Shown here: in pieces, positions 26,219 to 34,223 of the stretch
Layout: the number at the start of each line of letters is the position of its first letter
Position numbering within the stretch: the stretch's first letter is position 1
Assembly (NCBI GenBank): GCA_964370855.1
Contig: CAYJMF010000003.1
Location: 1-64,000 of the forward strand
Length of the DNA stretch: 64,000 nt
Direction: 5' to 3'
Source of the DNA: JAKLKS01 sp964370855
Lineage (GTDB): Bacteria; Planctomycetota; JAJSAM01; JAKLKS01
Notes under the pieces: model-generated
The model's input: only the letters and a program-made list of their open reading frames with translations
What the model was told of the DNA's origin: nothing
The model's database searches: none
Position numbers and translations under genes: made by a program

Positions 26219-27430
26219 CTAATTCCCCTCCGCGAGGAGCTCGTCGTTCGCGATCCAGAGGAGGAGGTACGGGTCCCTCTTCCCCTTCTCCATGACTGCG
26301 ATGAGGAAGGGGCGATCCAAGACGATGGAAGGAGGCACCCCGAGGGACGCGATGATGGCATGGGACTCCAGCTCGGCGCCGCCCTCGTCCAGGGAGAAGC
26401 GCACCGTCTGGCGCGCCTCGGTGATCACCTGTCCCGACAGTTTCCCGGAGCAGGGACCGCCGAGGATCTCGCGGAACCGGTGGGAGAGTTCGAAGTTCAT
26501 CTTCGGGACCGCCAGGTCGTGGCCCGCGCCGAGCACCTCCCCCGCGGACTCCTCGATCCGCCGCAGCGCCTTCCTCCAGGTCCCCTCCAGCGTGCCCTCG
26601 GGCCCGACCATGGCGAGGAGCAGCCGGTCCCGCCCGCCCTTCACCGCGAACTCGAGGATGACGTCACCCTCCTGCCCGACGGGCCAGGCCCTCACCTGGG
26701 CGAGGGCCTTCGCCGCCTCCAGATAGGTGGTGTCGTGGTTGATGCCGAAGGCGGCGACCCGCCTGGTGCCGCCGGCGAAGGACATCGTGCCGAGCCTCGG
26801 TTCGAAGAGGACCTCGAAGGGCAGGGACTTCCCCAGGTACCCGTAGGCGACGGCGCTCTCCGGGACGAGGGGGCCCGGGTCGAGCATCTCCGCGCCGAAC
26901 CGCTCCTTCAACTGCCCGCGGATGCGGGGAACGATGCCGTCCTTCACGAGTCCGGCCATGGCGAGGCAGGAGGCGGGGTCGAGGGCCCCGTGGGGGAAGG
27001 AGCGGAGGTTCATCGCGGCCGAGAACCCCGGAGGGGCCGGCGGTCCCACGGTGAGCGGCCCCCCGACCACGTCGTCGCAGAGGGCGTCCCAGCACAGCTG
27101 CCACGTGGAGCACCAGAGGACGTTCTTCCCGGGAGGGAGGTCCGCCGCGGCCACGGGGACGACCACGGTGCCCGGGAGCAGGGTCGATTCCATCGCCAGC
27201 AACGGCGCCTTCACCACGGCAGGGCGCGGTGCGTTCTCCCTGTACTCCTCCATTGCGCGACGGCGGGCCGCGTCCCCCCATGCCTCGTCGGCCGCCCGCT
27301 GCTCTTTCGTCATGCCCTCGGCGTCGTACTCATCGACCCCCGCTCCGCCGCCATCGGGCTTGCGCAGGTCGAAGAGGAGGACTCCCCCGAGCACACCGAC
27401 GGCCAGAGCGACGACAGGATGCACGCGCAT
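26219..27430 (-). CDS. Membrane-anchored serpin-like protein
   Basis: The 403-residue protein begins with a signal anchor (VVALAVGVLGGVLLFDL). An early NVLWCSTWQLCWDALCDDVV segment resembles the first helices of serpin-fold proteins described in Planctomycetes and Verrucomicrobia. The C-terminal part fits serpin breach and hinge organisation: KMNFELSHRFREILG, VRFSLDEGGAELESHAIIAS, then PSIVLDRPFLIAVMEKGKRD. Serpins inhibit peptidases through a reactive-centre loop between the hinge and the DRPF motif; here that loop would be about 15 residues, shorter than in canonical inhibitors. Whether it inhibits any protease is unknown. Confidence 0.6.
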   Translation of the reverse strand: MRVHPVVALAVGVLGGVLLFDLRKPDGGGAGVDEYDAEGMTKEQRAADEAWGDAARRRAMEEYRENAPRPAVVKAPLLAMESTLLPGTVVVPVAAADLPPGKNVLWCSTWQLCWDALCDDVVGGPLTVGPPAPPGFSAAMNLRSFPHGALDPASCLAMAGLVKDGIVPRIRGQLKERFGAEMLDPGPLVPESAVAYGYLGKSLPFEVLFEPRLGTMSFAGGTRRVAAFGINHDTTYLEAAKALAQVRAWPVGQEGDVILEFAVKGGRDRLLLAMVGPEGTLEGTWRKALRRIEESAGEVLGAGHDLAVPKMNFELSHRFREILGGPCSGKLSGQVITEARQTVRFSLDEGGAELESHAIIASLGVPPSIVLDRPFLIAVMEKGKRDPYLLLWIANDELLAEGN

Positions 27431-27673
27431 TCAGCTTCCCTCCCGGGAACATCCATGCCTGTGGCTTCCCGGCACCGGGCCAGGAACGGAAAGTCGGACC
27501 TCGGCTGACGAGTCGGATGCTCGACTCTACCGGTTGCCAACCCGCCCCTTCAACGTCCCCGGGTGGCTCGCGGTTCGCTGCCGAGCCGAGGGAATCGACG
27601 GCGAAGGTCCCAGCAGGCGCAGGATGATCGACATCGGGATCGAACTCCCCGGCGTAGGCTTCGTACCACTCCC

Positions 27674-30598
27674 ATGCGCATGGACAAGAGGATTTTCGCG
27701 GTCTCCCTCCTGACGCTTCTCGGCGCCGGGTCCGCCACGGGGGCGTCGCCGCCCCCGGAGGCCGGCCGCTGGCGGGAGATACGGGCGCGGGACACCGACT
27801 TCACCCAGTCGAAATCGAGGGTCGGGGTGGATCCGACGGGGACCGTCTGGCTCCCGCTCACGAATGCCCTGGTCCGGTGGGACGGGAAGGAGTGGAGTAC
27901 CGTCGGCGACGCGAAGGGCCCCATCCGGGGCTTCCACCTGCGCGGGGACTCCTCACGCGGGCTCTACCTCCTGCAACAGACCGACATCCGCCTGGAGGGG
28001 CGCCTCCGGCCCCTCGCGGGGACGGAGGCCCTCCCCCCCATCCCCTTCTACAGGGAGGACGAGCCGGGCATCTTCGTCGCTTCCTCGGGCCGCGTCTTCC
28101 AGTTCGCGGCCCGGAACCTGGGAGTGCTCGAGGACGGGAGTTGGAAGAGCGTGGAAGCGCCCCTCAGCGACCCGCGGTCGGTGGACGTGGTGGACATGGG
28201 GCCCGGGGGTCCGGTCCTCTTCTTCCCCCACGAGAGATCGACGGCGGCCCTGTTCGACGGGAGCGCGCTCCATCCGGCCGTGCCGCTCCCGGACTTCGGG
28301 GACCTGTCGGGACCGTCGAGGCGGAGGGTCCGCTTCACCCGCTTCGGGAAGGACCTCGTCATTCCGTGGGCCCCGGTCGCGCCCCTCGGGAGCGCGCTGC
28401 GCGTGGAGGGCACGAAACTGGTCCTCGCGGAACTCCCCCCGGTCCTCCGGGGACCGAGGGTCCTGGCCGTCCGACCCGACGGCCTCGGCGGGATCTGGCT
28501 GGTCGACGACTTCACGGCGAGGAACACGAACCCGCCTCCCCCCTGGTTCCGGACCTGGTGGATTCGCCACGTGGACTCCTCCGGAACCGTGCAGGAGTAC
28601 GGCGTCCTCCCGGGGGAGCAGGCGTCCGTGACCGGGGGAGTCCACGAGGAGTTCCCGTCCCTCTCGGCCGGAGACGGAAGCCTCTGGCTCGCCGCGGGAC
28701 CGCGCATCTACCGCTTCCGGGCGGGAGAGGCCCGGGTCATGGGCTGGAGGCAGGGACTGGGCTCGGCCCCCATCACCGCCCTCGCCGAGGGCCCCGACGG
28801 CAGGATCTTCGCGTCGGGGGAGGGGGGAATCGTCTGGCTGTGGGAGGAGGACGCGCCCCCGGATCCCGCCCGCCTCCTCCGCTGGAGCGGATTCCGATCC
28901 CGGAGCGCCGTCCTGCGGACACCGGGAGGGGATGCATGGGTCTTCCCGGTCGAGAAGGAGGGGGTGATCGCCCTCCTGGGAGGATCCTCCCCCGGGGAGT
29001 TCCCGGCCCACGCTCCGGCCCACGGCCGCCTGATGCCCCTCTACGCGGACGACGCCGGCGGGCTCATCTACGTGGATCACGGTTCCAACGGGAGCATCCA
29101 CGTGGCGGGCGTTCCCGGGCCGGCGCGGTTCACCGGGGTGCGGGAGGCCGTCCTCGCGCGCGTCGCGGCCGGCGCCACCGTCTTCACGGGACACCAGCAA
29201 CCGCCGCCGATCGTCGGGTCGGACGGTCGGGTGTGGATGGTGGGGCGGGAGAACTCCGGCGTCGACGGGTACATGGGGGGCCGGTGGGAAGAGTTCCGGC
29301 TCGGTCACGTCACCGAGCTCACCCTGGCCGCCGACGGGACGACTCCTCTCGTCCTGCGGGAGCACGAGTGCCTCTCCTACGTCGACGGGACATGGAAGGT
29401 CGCCATGCTCCCCCGGGACGGGACCATCCAGGTGGTCGGCTCCGATTGGCGCTACGGCGGAAGGCTCCTCACTCCCGACCCTCGCCTGGCGCCTGCGTGG
29501 ATCTCGACCCACCTCTTCACGGGGAGGAGCCCGGATCGGGGCGACTGGAGGGTCGTGACATGGGCGGAGGCTGAGCCGGTCCTCCGTGGAGAGGCGACAC
29601 TCCCGATCATCCCCACGGGAGTCGGATGGCGATCCGGCGTCCCCGCGTGGGCGATTCCCGACGGCACGGGAGGGTTCTACGGGAACAGCGGCAGGAGCCG
29701 CGTCCGGGTCACGGAGGGGCGGGTCGTCCCCGCCCACGGCACGGGAACCCCGCTCGACGACGTCTCGGTGAGGGACGTCGGCTTCGGAACCGGGGGGCGC
29801 CTCCTGGCCGTGATCCCCCTGGAGGGGGAGGGCGGCGAGGTCCTCCTCGACCGGACCGGGGCTCCCGGGATCCGGCCCGGGCCAGCGGAGGTCGTCCGGA
29901 GCCGCTCGGTCTCCATCCCGTGGGAGGGAGACCCCTCGCTGATCGCGGTGGAACTCCGGGAGGCCGGCGCCCCGTCCTGGACCTCCTTTCCGGCCCCTGC
30001 CCCCGCGACCTGGCACGCGGCCGCCCCCGGTCGCCGCGGAATGACGTTCGAGATGCGGGGGCGCGACTCCCTCGGGCTCGCGGGCCCGGTCGCCGTGCTC
30101 TCCACGGAGATCGACGCGGCCTTCCCCTGGATGCGCTGGGAGTCGGAGGAGGCTCCGCGGGAGATCGGCGAGGCGCGATGGAGGGTCCCGGTGGTGGTGG
30201 AGTGGACCGGGCACGACGTTCCCCGCGCCATCGAGGTGCGGATCGATGGGGGGAAGTGGGAGCCGCTACCCGGGGACGGCACGGTCCTCCTCGCCGCGTT
30301 CCACGGCCGCGCCGTGTCGCTGGAGGTGCGGGCGGTGGAGGAAGGGCTGTTCCCGAGCCCGACCCTCTCGACGACCGCGCACGTCGGGGTGGACCTGGAT
30401 GCGTGGATCCGGGAGGGCCTTCGTAGCGCGGCCGCGGGGGATCGGCGGGCCCTGCAGGACCTGTGGACCGTCCGGGAGGACGCCCTCCGCATCCTTGATG
30501 AAATCCTCGCGGCTGACCCCGCCGGGGATTCGAAGCTCCGGGATCTCCGATCCTCCCTCGCTCCCATGAGGTGCGTGCCCATCGACGGCGAGAGGTGA
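27674..30598 (+). CDS. Secreted beta-propeller protein
   Basis: The 974-residue product starts with a signal peptide (DKRIFAVSLLTLLGAGSATG). Most of the chain consists of propeller-like blades with GxxWL or GxIF turns: GVDPTGTVWLPLTNALVRWD, RPDGLGGIWLVDDFTA, AGDGSLWLAAGPRIYRF, EGPDGRIFASGEGGIVWLW and GSDGRVWMVG. This is like the periplasmic sensor propellers of two-component regulators, but no kinase or DNA-binding domain follows. The last 250 residues look like Y_Y_Y or Ig-like beta domains (VLSTEIDAAFPWMRWESEE) and a short helical tail. Probably extracytoplasmic; ligand unknown. Confidence 0.7.
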   Translation: MRMDKRIFAVSLLTLLGAGSATGASPPPEAGRWREIRARDTDFTQSKSRVGVDPTGTVWLPLTNALVRWDGKEWSTVGDAKGPIRGFHLRGDSSRGLYLLQQTDIRLEGRLRPLAGTEALPPIPFYREDEPGIFVASSGRVFQFAARNLGVLEDGSWKSVEAPLSDPRSVDVVDMGPGGPVLFFPHERSTAALFDGSALHPAVPLPDFGDLSGPSRRRVRFTRFGKDLVIPWAPVAPLGSALRVEGTKLVLAELPPVLRGPRVLAVRPDGLGGIWLVDDFTARNTNPPPPWFRTWWIRHVDSSGTVQEYGVLPGEQASVTGGVHEEFPSLSAGDGSLWLAAGPRIYRFRAGEARVMGWRQGLGSAPITALAEGPDGRIFASGEGGIVWLWEEDAPPDPARLLRWSGFRSRSAVLRTPGGDAWVFPVEKEGVIALLGGSSPGEFPAHAPAHGRLMPLYADDAGGLIYVDHGSNGSIHVAGVPGPARFTGVREAVLARVAAGATVFTGHQQPPPIVGSDGRVWMVGRENSGVDGYMGGRWEEFRLGHVTELTLAADGTTPLVLREHECLSYVDGTWKVAMLPRDGTIQVVGSDWRYGGRLLTPDPRLAPAWISTHLFTGRSPDRGDWRVVTWAEAEPVLRGEATLPIIPTGVGWRSGVPAWAIPDGTGGFYGNSGRSRVRVTEGRVVPAHGTGTPLDDVSVRDVGFGTGGRLLAVIPLEGEGGEVLLDRTGAPGIRPGPAEVVRSRSVSIPWEGDPSLIAVELREAGAPSWTSFPAPAPATWHAAAPGRRGMTFEMRGRDSLGLAGPVAVLSTEIDAAFPWMRWESEEAPREIGEARWRVPVVVEWTGHDVPRAIEVRIDGGKWEPLPGDGTVLLAAFHGRAVSLEVRAVEEGLFPSPTLSTTAHVGVDLDAWIREGLRSAAAGDRRALQDLWTVREDALRILDEILAADPAGDSKLRDLRSSLAPMRCVPIDGER

Positions 30599-30604
30599 TC
30601 CCCG

Positions 30605-30628
30605 GCCGCCGTTCCACGGAACGGCGGC
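30605..30628 (+). terminator. Strong GC hairpin after the propeller gene
   Basis: An 11-bp perfect inverted repeat (GCCGCCGTTCC and GGAACGGCGGC) with a two-base spacer starts seven bases after the stop codon at 30598. No T-run follows, so it may be a Rho-assisted terminator or an mRNA 3' stabiliser. Confidence 0.55.
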
Positions 30629-30651
30629 GGCATCGCCGGGAAGTCCCGTCG

Positions 30652-30671
30652 TGGCGGAGTGTGAGGGAGTC
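30652..30671. repeat. Left imperfect copy of the tRNA-Ser 3' end (att-like)
   Basis: TGGCGGAGTGTGAGGGAGTC matches the end of the tRNA-Ser fragment at 32532-32551 (TGGCGGAGGGTGAGGGATTC) at 18 of 20 positions, in the same orientation. The AbiEi/AbiEii operon lies exactly between the two copies. Confidence 0.55.
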
Positions 30672-30732
30672 CCCCCTCGAAAGCACCTCGCTGCCTCCCC
30701 CCAGCGGCCCGCCGTTCCGAGCCATCAAAGAC

Positions 30733-30780
30733 TTGACAGAGTTATATTTTGCGTGCATATTATGCCTCTAGAAGGCACGA
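30733..30780 (+). promoter_or_regulatory. Promoter and putative AbiEi operator
   Basis: TTGACA at 30733-30738 is followed 17-19 bases later by CATATT/TATTAT. The -10 area is a palindrome, GCATATTATGC, nested within wider arms CGTGC and GCACG before the ATG at 30782. AbiEi proteins repress their own promoter through inverted repeats, so this is the likely operator. The AT-rich patch stands out from its surroundings. Confidence 0.65.
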
Positions 30781-30781
30781 A

Positions 30782-31618
30782 ATGCGAACACAAGATACAT
30801 ATCCCTTGAAGACCCTGGGACCCCGGTCCGCGCGCCTTGTGGAGACCCTCCACGAGCGGGGACGCCCCCTCTTCACACTGGCGGAAGCGGCCGCGGCCTC
30901 GGGGCTGGGGCCGGTCTCGACGCGAAGGCTCCTTTCCAGGCTCGTCGCGCGGGGCGTCGCGACCCGTCTCCGCCCCGGCCTGTTCATCCTCGTCCCCTAC
31001 GAAATGGGGCGCGCCCGGGAGTACCTGGGAAATCCCCTCGTGGTGGCGCGGGAGCTGGCCGGCGGGAGGCCCCACTACCTCTCGCACGCATCCGCGATGG
31101 ACATCCACAGAATGACCACCCAGCCCCAGCTGGTCGTCTTCGTGACGTCGCCCCGCGCCATCCGGGGATGCACGGTCCTCGGGATGGAGTTCCGCTTCGT
31201 CCGTTGCAAGGAGCGGGACTTCTTCGGGACCACCGCGCACTGGGTGGACAAGAAGGACAAGGTCGTCGTCAGCGACCTGGAGCGGACCGTCCTGGACGGG
31301 CTCAAGCAGCCGGAGCACTGCGGCGGCGTCACCGAGGTGGCGCGCGGACTGTGGATGCGCCGGTCCGACCTGGACCCCCGGAAGCTCGTCGAGGACTCCC
31401 TGCGCCTCGACGTCGGCGCCGTCCTCCGCCGCCTCGGCTTCCTCATGGAGACCTACGGGATCGGGGCCCCGGAGGATCGGGAGCGCCTGCGCGAGCGGGT
31501 CACCGCGACCTACAGCCTGCTCGACCCGATCCTGCCCGCCGAGGGCAAACTCCTGGCGCGGTGGCGCCTCCGGCTGAACGTCCTACCGGAGGAGCTCATG
31601 GCGGTCGTGGGAACCTGA
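30782..31618 (+). CDS. abiEi: AbiEi-type antitoxin / transcriptional repressor (type IV toxin-antitoxin)
   Basis: The 278-residue protein has an N-terminal winged helix (FTLAEAAAASGLGPVSTRRL, residues about 32-51; then RLRPGLFILVP) and the longer C-terminal domain of AbiEi antitoxins (HYLSHASAMDIHRMTTQPQL, VVVSDLERTVLDGLKQPEHC). It would neutralise the downstream nucleotidyltransferase and repress the operon through the inverted repeats upstream. The ATG at 30782 was chosen over one at 30749, which overlaps the promoter. The toxin starts four bases after the stop. Confidence 0.9.
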   Translation: MRTQDTYPLKTLGPRSARLVETLHERGRPLFTLAEAAAASGLGPVSTRRLLSRLVARGVATRLRPGLFILVPYEMGRAREYLGNPLVVARELAGGRPHYLSHASAMDIHRMTTQPQLVVFVTSPRAIRGCTVLGMEFRFVRCKERDFFGTTAHWVDKKDKVVVSDLERTVLDGLKQPEHCGGVTEVARGLWMRRSDLDPRKLVEDSLRLDVGAVLRRLGFLMETYGIGAPEDRERLRERVTATYSLLDPILPAEGKLLARWRLRLNVLPEELMAVVGT

Positions 31619-31621
31619 TCC

Positions 31622-32464
31622 GTGATCCCCGCGCGCGACCTCTCCCTCCTCTCGAACCGCCTGGCCGGCGGGGGACGGCGGCTCCCCGAGGCCGTCCTCG
31701 AGCGCGACTACTGCCTTGCGTGGTTCCTCGTCGCCCTCGCACGCACCCCGCTCCGGGACGGTCTCGTGTTCAAGGGAGGAACGGCCCTCAAGCGCTGCTG
31801 GTTCGGCGACTACCGCTTCTCCGAGGATCTCGATTTCACCCTCGCCCGGGAGACGGACTTCGAGACCCTCCGGGCGGACCTGGAACCCGTGTACGCCGAG
31901 GCCGCGCGCGCGACGGGGGCCGTCTTCCGCTTCGCGCGCGCCGACAGGAACTCCCACGCCAACTGCCACACCTTCTACCTCGCCTACGAGGGCCCCCTTC
32001 CCGCTCCCGCCGGGGGACGCGAAGTGAAGGTCGACGTCACCATCCGTGAGCGCCTGGTGTACCCGGCGGCGGAACGGCCCGTCCTCCGGGCCTACCCGGA
32101 GTTCTCGGACCTGACGGAGGCGGACCGTGTCCGGGTCTACTCGCTCGAGGAGATCGCCTCCGAGAAGGTGGTCGCGCTCCTGGACCGCGCCCGGAACGAG
32201 CCCCGCGACTTGTACGACATCTGGTTCCTCGTCGAGGGGAGGCACGTCGATCTCGCGGACATCGTGGGGGCCGTGGACGCCAAGCTCGACTTTCGCGGGA
32301 AGCGCCTCGATGACGTGCGGGAGGAACTCGCGCGAAAGGAGGTGCGCCTCCGGACGCTCTGGGGTACGCGCCTCGCGGGCCAGATGGTCGCCCTGCCGGA
32401 GTTCGAAGGAGTCTGGCGCGCCGTCCGGCGCGCGTTTCGCCAGGCCGGCCTTGGACAGAAGTAG
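31622..32464 (+). CDS. abiEii: AbiEii/AbiGii-type nucleotidyltransferase toxin
   Basis: A GTG start gives 280 residues. The nucleotidyltransferase core is intact: VLERDYCLAWFLV near residues 24-37, the GG-x-DxD motif KGGTALKRC...FSEDLDF near 49-70, a third acidic position in VKVDVTI, and the family motif RDLYDIWFLVEG near 195-206. AbiEii toxins are nucleotidyltransferases that can block growth and abort phage infection; some modify tRNA acceptor ends. Contrast the broken relative at 5736-5822. Confidence 0.9.
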   Translation: MIPARDLSLLSNRLAGGGRRLPEAVLERDYCLAWFLVALARTPLRDGLVFKGGTALKRCWFGDYRFSEDLDFTLARETDFETLRADLEPVYAEAARATGAVFRFARADRNSHANCHTFYLAYEGPLPAPAGGREVKVDVTIRERLVYPAAERPVLRAYPEFSDLTEADRVRVYSLEEIASEKVVALLDRARNEPRDLYDIWFLVEGRHVDLADIVGAVDAKLDFRGKRLDDVREELARKEVRLRTLWGTRLAGQMVALPEFEGVWRAVRRAFRQAGLGQK

Positions 32465-32531
32465 GACAGGGCCCCGCAATCCCCGCAGGCATCTCCGACG
32501 CGCTCGCAAGCCAAAGCGCTGAGCCGTGTTG

Positions 32532-32589
32532 TGGCGGAGGGTGAGGGATTCGAACCCCCGGTACGGTTGCCCGTACAGCGGTTTTCAAA
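32532..32589 (-). pseudogene. tRNA-Ser 3' half, integrase attachment-site scar
   Basis: Read on the minus strand, the sequence starts at the anticodon loop (TTTGAAAACCG, anticodon TGA). It continues through a serine-type long variable arm (TACGGGCAACCGTA), a T-arm with GGTTCGAAT, and the acceptor strand ending GCCA. The sequence to the right, where the D-arm and 5' acceptor strand should be, does not match a tRNA. This is what a tRNA-targeting integrase leaves at one end of an element. The other end, a complete tRNA-Ser, should lie at higher coordinates outside the window. The rest of the 348-bp gap 32465-32812 shows no gene. Confidence 0.8.
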
Positions 32590-32812
32590 GGGGAAAAGAT
32601 GCCATATTGACAGAGTCTCAGATCGTGCGTTCCGGCCGCAAGAAAGTGCCGTAAAGTGCTGTTTCTTCAGAAGTTGCGCCAGCGACCCCTTCCATCATTT
32701 GTCGCCTTCCGGCACGCCCCGACACGCTGATCCCCCTTGCTAAAGTAGGCCATTCGTTAGGCCAAGATTCGGGGGTCTCGAGGGCCGGCCGCCGGCCCAG
32801 CAAGGAGCCGCC

Positions 32813-33931
32813 ATGCGCAGCAAGGGCCACATCCACCAGCGCCCCGGGCGACCGGGCTTCCACGCCATCTACACCATCCAGGGCAAGCGCCACTACAAGA
32901 GCGGCTTCCCCACCAAGGCGCTGGCCCAGACCTGGATCGACCGCATGCTCCTCAACGCCCAGCGCGACGAGGCGCTCGGCATCGAGCCGCTCGCCATGGA
33001 GGTCACCTTCGGCGCCTTCCTCCCCCGCTGGAAAGCCGCCATCCGCCCGGCCCTCAGCGAGTCCACCCTGGAGGGCTACGTGAAGGTGGCCGAGGGGCTG
33101 CTGCTCCCCTTCTTCGGGAAGACCAGGATCCACGAGGTCTCCAACCTCCGCGTCCAGAGGTATATCGCCGAGCGCGCCGCCGCCGGCGCCACGACCCCCA
33201 CCATCAACCGGAACCTCTGCGTGCTCGCCTCCATCATGAAGACCGCGCTCGCCTGCGGCTGCGCCCGCGTCAATCCTGTCATCGGCATCAAGCGGGCGCG
33301 GGAGACCATCCGCCCCATGCCCTACCTCACCCAGGAGGACGAGCTCCGCCTCCTGGCCACCCTCCCCGCCTGGCTCCGGACCGGCGCCCTCGTCAGCCTC
33401 GAGTCCGGCCTCCGCTCGGGGGAGATCCTCCGCCTGACGCGGCGCGACATCGACTTCCTCCGCCACGTCATCGTCGTCCGCATCTCGAAGAACAAGTCCC
33501 CCCGCATGGTCGGCCTCAACCCCCGCCTCACGAAGGCCCTCCGCGCCCACCTCGAGACCATCCCCCGGAGCGCGGAGGAGATCTTCGTCTACCCCGACGG
33601 GAGGAAGATCCCCGTGAACACCTGGCGAATCCTCTTCCGCCGCGCCGTCGCGAAGGTGGGGCTGAAAGGGTTCAGGTTCCACGACCTGAGGCACATGCAC
33701 GGGACTCGCCTCGCCGAGCGGGGCGCGCCGCCGGCCATGATCAAGATGGCGCTCGGGCACAAGTGCCTCGCGGCGACGCTCCGCTACATCGACCACGCCC
33801 CGAGCGCGTTCTCGGTGAAGGCGGCGTTCCTGCTGGTGGACGCGCCCGGGGAGGACGCCCAGCCGGCCTTCCCGGCATCGGCGGCCGCCACACCGGCTTC
33901 GATGCAGACGGCCATCTCCACCAGGGGGTGA
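32813..33931 (+). CDS. int: Phage-type tyrosine recombinase (integrase)
   Basis: The 372-residue protein has an N-terminal arm/SAM-like region (FGAFLPRWKAAIRPALSEST, RYIAERAAAGATTPTINRNL) and the catalytic domain with the expected residues: Arg in ESGLRSGEILRL near 200, HDLRHMHGTRL near 289-299, LGHK near 314, and the nucleophilic Tyr in ATLRYIDH near 324. It lies 223 bases from the tRNA-Ser scar and 80 bases from a second tRNA-like scar, as is usual for integrases beside their attachment site. It could have moved the AbiE cassette, the minus-strand defence island, or both. Confidence 0.95.
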   Translation: MRSKGHIHQRPGRPGFHAIYTIQGKRHYKSGFPTKALAQTWIDRMLLNAQRDEALGIEPLAMEVTFGAFLPRWKAAIRPALSESTLEGYVKVAEGLLLPFFGKTRIHEVSNLRVQRYIAERAAAGATTPTINRNLCVLASIMKTALACGCARVNPVIGIKRARETIRPMPYLTQEDELRLLATLPAWLRTGALVSLESGLRSGEILRLTRRDIDFLRHVIVVRISKNKSPRMVGLNPRLTKALRAHLETIPRSAEEIFVYPDGRKIPVNTWRILFRRAVAKVGLKGFRFHDLRHMHGTRLAERGAPPAMIKMALGHKCLAATLRYIDHAPSAFSVKAAFLLVDAPGEDAQPAFPASAAATPASMQTAISTRG

Positions 33932-34010
33932 AAGGGATCGAGTAGGTGTGGGCAATTCGCATCCCCTCCGTCTTGGTGCCACCCCTCCCACCAAGATGTA
34001 CCAATCCGCC

Positions 34011-34063
34011 ATCCGGACTGTCGATCCGGATGTTGGGGGTTCGAGTCCCCTCGGCCTCGCCAC
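34011..34063 (+). pseudogene. Second tRNA-like 3' half (anticodon GTC by position), possible attachment site
   Basis: The plus strand folds as an anticodon arm (ATCCGGA, loop CTGTCGA, TCCGGAT), a five-base variable loop, a T-arm (GGGGG, TTCGAGT, CCCCT) and an acceptor strand CGGCCTC-G-CCA. The matching 5' half (GAGGCCG and a D-arm) is absent upstream, where the sequence leads into the integrase 3' end. By loop position the anticodon reads GTC (Asp), but the loop is atypical, so the identity is unsure. The rest of 33932-34223 shows no gene. Confidence 0.6.
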
Positions 34064-34223
34064 CTCACTGAGCCCAAAAGGGGCTCCCCGTCTGGGTTTG
34101 GAGTCGATCAAGCTTCATCATCGAGGCTGAACCATGCCGAACGAAATCGGCCTGAGACGACCCAGTTGCTCAGCGAGATGATCAGCACACTGGGCCAACG
34201 GTGGTGGCCCTTCGGCGTCCCGA

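Noticed and set aside
32532..32589. Complete tRNA-Ser gene
   Set aside because: The 5' acceptor strand and D-arm are missing; only the 3' half from the anticodon loop onward is present.
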